From NCBI GenBank assembly GCA_964035575.1, contig OZ037903.1, positions 583,001 to 647,000 of the forward strand: a stretch of 64,000 nucleotides of DNA, given 5' to 3'. Shown piece by piece: positions 39,409 through 49,792 of the stretch. Position 1 is the stretch's first letter. Each line of letters opens with the position of its first letter. This stretch comes from Rhynchopus sp. YZ270_cl-10 (taxonomy: Eukaryota > Euglenozoa > Diplonemea > Diplonemida > Diplonemidae). A program made the translations under genes and the position numbers. The notes below the pieces were generated by a model. That model was not told the origin of the DNA. It searched no databases and saw nothing but the letters and a program-made list of their open reading frames with translations.

Positions 39409-42399
39409 AACAAAAAAAAAAAAAAAACGTTTTGCTCGTCAATGAAGGTAACAGCACATACATATGGTGCTGTATCCTGTCAGGTGTACACTATCATGGG
39501 GACTGCACACAGGACTTATCATTTCTGTTTTTTTTTTAAACTGCACCTTCTACGGAAGGCCCGCTATTCAGAGTTGTCAGCAACAGGGAATGCTTGTGGA
39601 CGAGAAGAGAAAGGCCATTTCAGGTCTTTTACGTGCTCTGTCTGTTCCAAAGGAACTGAGGTATTCCATGTGCATAGGTCTCGTCCCCACCTCTACACGA
39701 AATAGTACAGATGTTTGTATCTCCTTTTTCGTTTTCGGTTGTTTATGGCCCCTTCTTCCCCCCCTATCCCCTAATATGAAAAGTGTGAGTAGAACATAGG
39801 GAACCTGGACAAGTAGATTCACCCAACTGATTAATAGAGGAAGCTTTACTCATCAACGACAAAGTGCCAATTCTATATAACTAGAAATATTTCGATGAAC
39901 GCATCCCACACAGCTTTGTGCTGAGCGGCTTGTACCACGAAGGAAAAGCAAGTAAAGTTTGTCAACTCATAGTCAAACCGGGCACCTTTTTTTTTTTTTC
40001 TCTTTCTCTTTTCCCTTTTCAAATTTTATTAGGGCTTTCTTCGTACCGGTTTCCTATCGCACTGCACATATTGGGGGAAAATAAACGTATACATGAAAAA
40101 AAAATAATGCGCTATTCATCACTCCCTAGAACCCCTGAAAACATCATTCCAACAATTTTCCCAAAAAAAAAGTGGAGTTTGCACAAAGTTGGCAACTACA
40201 CTATCCTAACAATTGGTGTAAAAAAAAGCAATAGCAAAAAGGTCATTCACCTGAGGCTGAGGTGTGTGCCTCAGCGTTGTTAGGTGATCTCATTTTTTTT
40301 ATTTGAACAGAACCCAACCCCTCTATGACCGTTTGTTGTAGATATACATACTGGGGGAAAAAATACTGTCTTTGGGAGGGAGGTGGTATACAATAGAAAA
40401 TGTACTGCCACGTGGCAACACATCCCCGACACGATCCCATACCTTTTGTTGCACTCTTCTCCCCCTTTTTTTTCTGGAACGAATTCCAATGTTTTCTGGT
40501 GATGTTTGTTGAAACAGTCCAATAAGAGTAAATGGACTTTCCCCCTCTTGGCCATGCAAATGCCTAACTATCTCCAATTGACCCATCGTCATCCCCTACG
40601 TTGCGTTTCGTCGTTTCTTTCTTTTCCTATTTTTCTGGAAAACTTTTTTTTTCTTTTTTGCTCTTCAGCATCTCCAACCGATTTGCACGCGTTTTGTGAT
40701 GCAAATAACCGCGGAGTGGAGCAGGATTGATCCATTTGTCGTAAAGTGGTGACAGTGAATATGACAGTCAAGATCATCCTTGTGGGGTGCTGACACAAAC
40801 AATCGATTCCCCCTCTTCAACAAATAAGAGGCACATACAATCAATATTGGCGCGAGTTGGCAGATGCAGTGGGAGACGCAAATAGACCTCACCTTTCAGC
40901 CTTGTTTCCTTTTATCCATTTCGATAATGAGTGACCAGGTAGAATGGGTGAGGGAAAGCTCTTCTACTAAATATTGATTAGTTTTTGCGAGGGAGGTTTT
41001 TTTCCCCTTGTTTGTGTTTATTTGTTTCGCAATGCTGTGAAATTGCACTTTTTTTTGTTTTTTTTGAAAGATATGCACATGCTGTGTCCCATTCATCTTT
41101 CTTCTTGAACGGGCAATACTCAAGAGTCTACCCCCACTTTACCTGTCATGCTAATTTTCATTGAAATGAAAATTGTTCGGTGTCTCACGAAAAGTGCACG
41201 TTTTATATCTTTCCCACCCCCCTTTTTTTTTGTTTAGTTTTTTTGTTTAGCAATCTCTGCTCACTCAATTCCAGGAAAAAAAAAAAATCACTATCTTCAA
41301 GAATTCTTCAACAAAAATTAAAGAAAAAAAAAAAAGGGTTGGTGGCATATTCCCGAAGGACCAGTTCCCACAGTTTCTCCCCCCTCCGCTCTCCCACTGA
41401 AGCCGTAAGGCAACCGCTGAAGGAAAGGATGTCATATACATTATTTTTTTGGCTTTTGTTTTGAATTTGGCTTTTTTTTTTGGCTTTTTTTGGCTTTTCC
41501 CCTTCCCTCCCCCCTCTGTTGGACACACCCAGTAGCCAAATTTATGCCATCCTGTCATTTTCTTTTCAGTTGTTGGTTTCATAGTGGTGCAATTCGACGG
41601 GCTCCCCTTTATCGTGAGGCTGGCACAAAAAAGCGAAACCATATGAAGGAATAGACCACGATAGGAAAAGGCAATCATTTTCTAGAAAAAACAAAAGACG
41701 AAGAGTGAAAGCTCTCCGAGCCCAACAGATTATCAAAAAAAGTGTGTCAGAACCAGAAAACAAAGCAAAAAAAACAACAAAAATATAACAACATCAATGG
41801 TCTGTTCACTGTTAAAGGGAGAAAAAAACGACAAAACTTCTCCGATTTTTTTTCCTCTTTATTTACCCCCAAAAAAATTGTCTCAGCGGTCCAAAACGCT
41901 CAAACCTTCTTTTTTTTTTTAAACTAGGGAAAATATGAGTTTCAGGGGTGTCAGAAATTATGTTTTGATGGCCAGATTAACTCATATGAAAGAGACCTGT
42001 TTTATGACAGGCTTTCGAACACCAACCCCCACTTCTGTTCCCTCTACCATCTAATGACCGGCTACATCCTCTCTGCGAAAAGATTATTTACAAATTGAAA
42101 AAAAACGGAGGGTACAGTAATTATTCCATTTGTAGGAATGATGGTACTTGACTGATCAAAACAGTAAAATCTGCAGGGTAGGAGGCGGAGGGGGAAAAAA
42201 AAAGGGGAATATTCCATAAACCTGTTCTAGTACACGCAAGCAAGGACTTTAGCTACCCAGTGCTTGTTTATAGCATCTTGCTGGGGGTTCTTATAGCTGG
42301 TTCATTTACAAAACCTATTTTATTCTCCCGCTAGGTTTGTGTTTAGCCCATTTTCGGGTCGAAAAGTACATAGGCTTCGGCTGATATTGAGTACAGATT
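39409..42399. other. intergenic, about 3 kb; no gene recognised
   Basis: AT-rich with many homopolymer runs. Short open frames on both strands lack domain signatures. The stretch 39,540-39,700 (peptide GMLVDEKRKAISGLLRALSV) reads somewhat like protein but has no continuation through recognisable splice sites, so I do not call it. Confidence 0.5.
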
Positions 42400-42419
42400 G
42401 TTATACCAGTAGGTATAAC
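42400..42419. repeat. 20-bp inverted repeat upstream of the DCX-RNB gene
   Basis: GTTATACCAGTAGGTATAAC has perfect 8-bp arms around AGTA and lies about 460 bp before the proposed start codon. It could be a protein-binding dyad, but a chance hairpin is equally possible. Confidence 0.4.
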
Positions 42420-42881
42420 GTGATTGTCGATGCAACAAAAAAGAACTCGCGGAAACCCTGAAACAAAGAAAGAGAAAAAGAAAAATAAATCACAACTATT
42501 TCAAGAAATAAAGCAAACGAAAATTTGGCTCCGAGAGAGACATATTTACCCCTTTTTTCAACCCCTCCCCCCCACTATGCAGATATTAAGTTGGCTCGGG
42601 TTTTCGGGTTTTTGGGGGTTTGTGGACGTCATTTCGCTGCAGGCGAAAAAAAAACTCGAAAAACCCCCAAACAACTTAATCGCTGTCCCATACCAGCAAA
42701 AAAAATACAAAACAAAATGCCAACGAAAAAAAAGAGTACATCCCACCTTCTGTTCGCACCCTTCATCTCAAATATCCTCCCCAATCAAGCCTTCTGCAGA
42801 CGAGGGGATCTCCAATTTCCCCTCCCTTTCCCCCTCCCCGTACACCATTTTTTCCCCTTTATCTTCTTCAAGAAGAATTTT

Positions 42882-45800
42882 ATGATGAAGTATGATACTG
42901 TGACTGTGGTGGAAGGGGCGAAGGTGAGGGGGCTTGTCTCCCCTGCAGCGATGGCGTTGAAGTCGCAGCGTGCGTTTTCGTCGAAGGGGTGCACTTTTGA
43001 GGGGTTCATGCAAATGCTTGCAGAGAGGTTGAGCATACCACGGCAGAGCATTGAGGGGTTGTACGGGCCGCTTGGGGAGCCTGTGCATAATATGCAGGTT
43101 TTGCGGCAGTTTCGCAAGGTGATCTACCTCCGGGTGCCCCGCACAGCAGCACGTACACGGTCGCCACGCAGTACACCGACGCACAACGCAGGATACCCAC
43201 CACGGCGAGGCAGTGTGACCGGGTCGCCTATATCCGAGAGGTCTTCCCTGCAGAGCTTCAGCGGAACACCGCAAAGGCGGATGGCGCCACCGTTGTCGGC
43301 AGTGCCGCCACGGCGGTCGGTCATGGGGGGTGGGGGTATGGGTGGGGGTGGGGTGTCGCCAGGAGAACGCTCTCTGCTCTCGAACAACTCTACGTTGTTC
43401 TCCGTGGGTGCAGTGCCAAAGGTCGCGCATGTGGCGCGAGGGCGTGGGGTGCGGACAAGCTCGCCTGACAGAAAGAAGGTCGGGAGGAAGCGAACGAACT
43501 CCCTAGAGTCGATACACCACCGTTTCCAGCGGGAGATGTCCCGGGGGCGGACACGCAGTCCAGAGGCACAGCCAAGGCGGAGTCGGTCCAATGAGTCTGT
43601 CTCAAGGATGGCTGTTGTGCCGCCCCCTCCGAAGCATCTCGTAGGCGGTGTGCCGTCGCCCCGTGAGAATGGCGACATTATGCTGCAGAACACGTTTGCC
43701 TACGAACGCAACGACTCCCGCCGTAGCACCTCCGCAAGCTCGCGCTCGCACTCCGCTAGCCTCACCCCGCCAGTGAATGTGCCCCCGTTGACGAACACCT
43801 CTGCAGTCTCGCCGCCCAGGTTGGGTAACAGCAGTGTCGGGTCTCCACATTCCCCTACAATCCAGATCAAACCTGCCCCAAAGCGTGCCAACCGGTTGAG
43901 TGTAAACGAATCAGTTGTGCCGCTCTTTGAAAGCCACCGGACGCGGAATGAGATAGACGACGGTCTAGCTTCTGGTGACCTTGTCACGGGCATCATGCGC
44001 ACAGGGCCGACATGGGACAAATGTGTTTACATAGACGTGGACGACGCAGAGGACGGTCTTGTTGTTTCCACAGACTGCACACGATGTGCACTCATGATCT
44101 CGGATACAACCTCTGGGGACAAGACCTTCCCAAACAGAAACCGTGCCCTCCCAGGGGATATTGTGATTGTGAGGACTGATTTCAGGGAAGTGAATGTGAG
44201 CATGGCGGCGGACATGCATTGGGATGAAGAACTTGCAGGGCATGGTGTGGTGTTGGGGTCGGTGGTGTCTGTGAAGAAGCGGTCTGAGGAGAACAGCATC
44301 TTTGCGACCATCACGGAAGATGCGGTGGAGGCGGCGAACGCAGCGGATCTGTATGCTGTGGCAACACCGTTGAACCCGGCTTATCCACGCTTTCTGTTCC
44401 CTTCTGTGGCGGTGGGGCTGTTCCTTGGTACAAACACATTGGAAGGCAAACAGGCAGTCGTCGAACTCCGGATACGAAAGGAGTGGCCACCAACCCTGCG
44501 CTACCCTATCAGCGACCTGTCAACCATCGTCTCCGTGCTTCCCTCTGCCTCCGCACCAGGTGGCATGCTCTCTGCAGGTGAGTGTCCCTCTGTCGCCACA
44601 CCAGCGACATGCCCCATCTCACCAACATCCCCTACTACAACACCTATGTTCTCTCTCATCTCCCCGCCACAGCCGAACCTCGCAGGCTTCAAGGTGCCAC
44701 GCGATGCGTCAGGCGAGTCGTCGGCCTACTACCTTGAGGAGACACTGCTGCTGCGTGAGCTTGGTGTGCTGCGGATAGACAAAGAGACGAACGTGGACAA
44801 CACCTTTGGGTCGTATATTGAAGGGGAGACGCCGTACATGAGGGATAAGTTGAGTGGGGCAGATTTGGAGGAAGCGTTGGAGCATATGAACTGGATGAAG
44901 GGCGTGCTGACGCAGGGGCAGGTGGACGAGGCTGTGGAGGACATGCGTGAAAGTGTGCGGGTCTTCCTTCTTGCGACTGCGAGCAATGAGAACGACGTTG
45001 TCTCTGGGGAGGCGATGGACTTTGACACAACGCCGCAGCAGGTGGCATATTCGTGTGAGAAACTGCGACAGGGCAGCGCCTCACCAGACAGCACCAGGAG
45101 CGGAGGCAGTGTCTCGCCCGAACGCACACAGACCTACAGGGTGGGTGTGCACATCCTCGACCTGGGCGAGCTCATTGCAGAGACGGGTCCCCTCGAGCAG
45201 CTCCTGAAGCGCCGCCTCTCCACAGTGCGCCTGCCCCACGCAGTGTTCCCCATGCTACCCTCCCGTGTGCGTACAGAGGCCTGCTTCCGCCCAGGTGAGG
45301 CTGCACCCTGTCTCAGCATCATGTGGACAGCCACCGTCGAGCGTGGCCAAGCGCCCACCATCTCAGACCCCTGGATCGGCGCAACTGTGGTGCACGTACG
45401 TTGCAGCCTGCGGGACAACCACCTTGGCATGCTGGCGGGCGGATGTGCGCACTTCCCGTGTCCCATCTTCGGCATCAACGAGCAGGACAACCCCATCACC
45501 CTGCGCAGCGATGTCATCAGCTTCATGAGCATCATGAACGACTTCAAAACACACGAACGCGACGTATCATCACGGTCCAAGGACTTCACCTTCTACCAGA
45601 TTCGTGGTCTGTTCACCTCGTCGCAGAATGGTGTACACGCGCCTGGTGCTGCCAGCCCACAGCGCAACGCTGGGAAGTCAGAGAGAGACTCGACGCAGGG
45701 GCGTGGGCCGAGGGTCGGGCAGCGCAGCAACTTCTCGTCGCTCATGGAAAAATCGTTTGACCCTGCACGCGACCTCTACAGAATCGCGTGTGGGCACGAT

Positions 45801-47026
45801 GCGATGGAGAGTCTGGCTAGTTCGTGTGCTTGTGAACATCCCGTCATCTTCCAGATCAGACGCACCGCCGAAAAGCTTGCAAACAGCCTTGCCGCAGAGC
45901 AGGAGGAGTTCCAGTCCCTCCCGAGCCTCATACCAACGTGTAAGACCGCGTCCCCAGCACACATCTTCGCCTCCTGCAGGGTTAACGCACACATCTACGC
46001 CAACAAGGTGCCACAGTCGTACACGACACCGGGCCTGCTCTCGCCGTACCTTCGCTCTTGGAAGGTGAGGGAGAATGAGACACAGCGCTTCAACCTGACG
46101 CAGCCTATGGACAGCTACGTGAACATGGTGATCCTGCGTATGATGCGGCGTGTCATGAAGACCAAGCACGAAGACCTCTGCACAAGAACACAACGCTCTG
46201 AGGACCACAACAAGCTGCGCCGTTCGCACCTCTCCAACGAGGACCTCAACGACTCCGTACGCTCTGCCGAGGCCATCATGAGGGACTCATTGGGCACCAA
46301 CTCCCCGATGTACTACCACAGCCCCGTACGCGAAGCTGGCATTGGGAGGTGGAAGCCTTCGGCTCTCAAAAAGCTCTTCTCCCTCGACGCAGAGCGTACA
46401 ACACGTCAAGTGGCAGCCTACGAGCGTCTCATGGACGTCACAAAGGAAGAGTGTCTCCTGCAGGCACAGGGAACCTTCCTCCGCACAGTGGGGGAGTACA
46501 TGGGCCTGAAGGGAGAGGGCGACAATCAAGAGATTGCAGTGCACATCAAAGAATGGGGCATGCTAAAGTGGATCCCGTTCAAGACGAAGGGTATGTAATT
46601 TTTTTCCCCTCCCAAGGAGACATTCATCTCTCAAATTTTGAAAACTTGGTTGAATTATCCCAGGATAGTAGGCCCATGGCCTGAACAAAGATGAAACGCC
46701 TGGATGCAGATCTCAAACATTGAATAGCGGAACTCATCCTCGGATGTTCACATTAATCCCAAAATTTAAAATTCAAGCAAACAAATAAAAATCTAACCAC
46801 CACAGATACGTTGAAGGGTTTTGTGTGTGGAAACGACAAAATATCGCTTGTGTTCGAACACAAAGGGAGTGATGGATTGGTCGAGTCGGCAGAGACTGTC
46901 CCACCTGGAGGGACTCTGGCGCTTCTCTTTGCGCCTTCTGTTATGCTTACATCTCCTGTGATGGATGTGGTTGTGGGACCTACTTCCGAGGTGCCGAAGA
47001 CAAGGCTGCCTGCAATCTCTTTCTAA
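42882..47026 (+). CDS. doublecortin-like domain fused to an RNase II/DIS3-Ssd1-type protein, probably a pseudonuclease; 2 exons
   Basis: Exon 1 is 42,882-46,590 and exon 2 is 46,806-47,026; the intron is phase 1, GTATGT to CAG, giving 1309 aa. The start ATG is followed at once by a second ATG; the open frame reaches further upstream (42,525), but that part is low-complexity. Residues about 15-86 fit a doublecortin fold (FEGFMQMLAERLSIP, LYGPLGEPV, IYLRV). Residues about 87-340 are an Arg/Ser/Pro-rich linker. The RNase II-type body starts with FESHRTRNEIDDGLASGDLV (349-368) and NRALPGDIVIVR; the RNB core includes TYRVGVHILDLGEL and FPMLPSRVR; exon 2 encodes an S1-like end (KGFVCGNDKISLVFEHKGSD, GLVES). 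The four-Asp catalytic motif reads VSGEAMDFDTT (707-717), keeping only two Asp, and the TSPIRRYxD motif is replaced by LTQPMDSYVN (1072-1081). Fungal Ssd1 is a known inactive RNB protein that binds mRNA; a similar RNA-binding role is inferred here. Confidence 0.85.
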
Positions 47027-47365
47027 GGGGACCCTCGAAGTACCATTTGTGTATTCCATCTGTGCATTTTAGTAGGAGTGTTTGTTCGTGAGGCGAAGCA
47101 GATAATTTAAACATTATGTGTACGGTTGTTATGTTTAGTAAAAGGCAAAGGCCCTGTTCTCCATGCAATAATGTTTTTGATGCATTGCTTGGACGGGGTT
47201 TTTTGCACCAACTTTTTATTGGCAAAGGTGACTAAGTATGAGAGGCTTAGGTTCATCTGACAAACTTTTCTTTTCTTGTCTACTCATATTGTATTCAGAG
47301 TTCCATGCTTTAATCCTTGGTTCGGTAGACCTCTTTTTTTTTTTTTTTTTTTTTGTGACAGGCGT
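47027..47365. other. spacer after the DCX-RNB gene
   Basis: No gene is seen. It contains GACTAAG followed by AGAGGCTTAGGTTCATC (47,230-47,257), which recurs near 63,682-63,707, and a run of T before the E1 insertion. Confidence 0.5.
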
Positions 47366-47373
47366 TTTGTACC

Positions 47374-48009
47374 CAGGGCTCTCGGAGATCACCCCCAAAA
47401 CCCAAAAAGGGGGGTGATTTGGGGTCAAAAAAATTTCCCCACACTATGTGCAAAGGGTGGGGCGTGGGAAAGAAACTGCGGTCATGGCACCCGAAAGGTT
47501 CCGGGCGAAGCCACGGTGCGCAACATTTCTATAAAATGTTGACATAAAATGGCACTGTCGTTGGTAATTATCGTCAGTTTGCATGAATTTTACTTCCATA
47601 TTTTGCTAAACGAAAGTTTCTGGCGAAGCCACGGTACGCAACATTTCAAAAAAATGCGCTTAAAATTGCACACTATTGTACAGCCAAACTATGTCAAAGG
47701 GAAGGATGGTTGTAAGCTTGCGCCGCAGGCGCACGGTACGCTACTTTTTTCTTTCGCCATGCTGCATGCTTCCTTTTTCCTTCGGCGTTTGACCAATTGA
47801 GTCGCGTTCTGGCTGTGACGGGTCACTTTGTTCACTGCTGTGTGAACAACGGAGCTCTAGTAGAAAGACCCCCCAAAAAAAAATCCGGATTTCCCAACTT
47901 TTTTTTTTTTTTTGGGGGGTGATTTTCCGAAAAAATCACCCCCCCCAAAATCCGTTATTTTTTTTTTTTTGGGGATTTTTGGGCAAAATCACCCCCCCCG
48001 AGAGCCTTG
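47374..48009 (-). mobile_element. hAT-like MITE, family E1, copy B (inverted relative to copy A)
   Basis: 636 bp with the same 12-bp ends (CAGGGCTCTCGG on the left; reverse complement of the right end CAAGGCTCTCGG) and an exact 8-bp target duplication TTTGTACC (47,366-47,373 and 48,010-48,017). It matches copy A along its whole length with few substitutions and small homopolymer length changes, which points to recent activity. It lies 350 bp downstream of the DCX-RNB stop codon. Confidence 0.92.
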
Positions 48010-48250
48010 TTTGTACCTAGACCTCCTTTACGTTTGTTCCTTTCTGGTCTGTGTCTTTTAGTTCACCTTGGGATTCCCAGGGGGAGTTTTGTTTGTCTGT
48101 TTTTTTTTGTAATTGTCAACCCTACACTTTGCCCAAAGCAGTTTTGAAAGAAGAATGGGTTGTCTCTCTTACCGGCATAACACAAGTTGCCGTTTGATTT
48201 GAAAAAAAAAGATCATTTTTTTTTTTTGCTTTTTTTTTGAAGAGGATCCA

Positions 48251-48994
48251 CAGTGTTTCCGCGCTCCTTCATTGGGTACGATTTTTGATGAAGAATCGTG
48301 ATTTTGTACATAAAAGGTAAATACGTCCCGAGCCCGGCGCGCTACGCGCGCCGGAAGTTAACGCAAGTTCAGGGCCTCCGGCGGAGAAACTAGAGTTCTG
48401 GCCCAAAACACGCGTCCCAGCGCAGTCCCTGAGATTTCCAAAAAATAAAATAAAAAAGCGCGGTCGAGCCCGACCCGGAATGAGAGAATTCCTCGGGTAT
48501 CCAACTGAGGAGTTCAACTTCATTGATATTTGCACCAGACACACGAATTATCAGTAACCTCAGTACGTGTACAAAAAGAAACGGTGGTCATAGCATCAAG
48601 GCTCCTGGCGAAGCCACGGTACGCAACATTTCAAAAAATTGCGCTTAAAATTGCACATTTTTACAGCCAAACTATGTCATGGGAAGGTGGGTTGCAAACT
48701 TGCGCCGCAGGCGCACGGTACGCTACTTTTTTCCTTTCGCCATGCTGCATGTTTCCTTTTCGTTCGGCGTTTGATCAATTGAGTCGCGTTCTGGCTGTGA
48801 CGGGGTCACTTTGTTCATGAGGCCAGTTCTGGTCACTCTCAGAGGCTTATGTGGGGGGGTTTTTTTTTTTCCCGGGAATTTTTTTTATTTTTATTTTTTT
48901 CCAATGAAGAATTCTTCACTGGAAATTTTTTTTTTTCCGGGATTTTTTTTTTTTCGAAGAATTCTTCATCGGATTCTTCAGCGCGGAAAGTCTG
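48251..48994 (-). mobile_element. hAT-like MITE, family E2, carrying the E1 core
   Basis: 744 bp. The ends CAGTGTTTCCGCGCT and (reverse complement of the right end) CAGACTTTCCGCGCT match at 13 of 15 positions. The 8-bp target duplication AGGATCCA is exact (48,243-48,250 and 48,995-49,002). The interior 48,575-48,817 is homologous to the E1 core, with one GCGTACCGTGGCTTCGCC module instead of two. The outer parts are unrelated to E1 and hold GAAGAATTCTTC palindromes and a CCGGCGCG/CGCGCCGG hairpin (48,334-48,354). There is no transposase. Confidence 0.9.
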
Positions 48995-49002
48995 AGGATC
49001 CA

Positions 49003-49792
49003 TCACATTGCCTGAAAAGGGGTTACGGGGGGGAGGGAATCTTGTTTTATCAGGGGATTTATGCCCTTGGAAGAGGATCTTTCACTTGAAAATATGGTGA
49101 GAACCAGGTGTTTTCTCTCTAAAAAAAGGGGGGAAAATAAAGATAAAGGCAAACAAAGGTGGATATCACATACGGTGGGTACTCGTTTATTCATTATCAA
49201 TTTTTTTTTTCCGAAACAGTTTTTTTTTAAATGAAAAATGAGACCCGATTGCAACAACTATGTCATTCGAGTAGTTTTGCAACAAGAAACAATGAAATAA
49301 AGAAATAAAGAAATAAAAGAAACAAAGAAAAAGATAGTGGAGTTCATCCTCGGGTGTCTACACTGATACGACAAAGTTTTCCAAAAAAAATTAATAAGAA
49401 AACGAAGAGCCGTCCCAGATGGCTGAGAAATGACAGTTCGCGAGTCATCTTCTCCCTCCCCCTTTCCGCCTTCCCATATTAACAAAACATCCCAATAACC
49501 CAAGTTGGGTTCCTTTTGGGAGTACAAACACTGCTCTCGTGCGCTCTGATATCAGAGCGCAACATTTTTTTGGCATGCTTCCCCCATTATATTTTTTTCT
49601 CTTTTGACACCCTATGTAAAACATGTTCGTTCCGCACCAAGTCAAAAAATATTATTGCAAACACAAAAAAAACGTCTCTCTGTCCCATTTGCACTCTCTT
49701 CCTCCACCTCATCACATCACCACCACCATCAGGCCGAAGGTATATGGATGAAACCTCAGCCTAGTCCCACATACCTCACTCTGTAAGACACG
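49003..49792. other. spacer and presumed promoter of the acylase gene
   Basis: It holds an AAATAAAG microsatellite (about 49,294-49,330) and the palindrome at 49,541-49,560. No coding exon or RNA gene is recognised. The last 100 bp before the ATG are CA/CT-rich (CATCACATCACCACCACCAT), a composition also seen before other genes here. Confidence 0.5.
49541..49560. repeat. 20-bp perfect palindrome
   Basis: GCGCTCTGATATCAGAGCGC is its own reverse complement. It lies 233 bp upstream of the acylase ATG, and GTGCTCTC-like sequence nearby partly repeats the half-site. Possible regulatory dyad; no match to a known site is claimed. Confidence 0.6.

Noticed and set aside
42525-42881. N-terminal extension of the DCX-RNB protein
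   Set aside because: The frame is open, but the encoded 119 residues are low-complexity and derive from an AT-rich, homopolymer-rich leader. The doublecortin-like domain starts soon after the ATG at 42,882.
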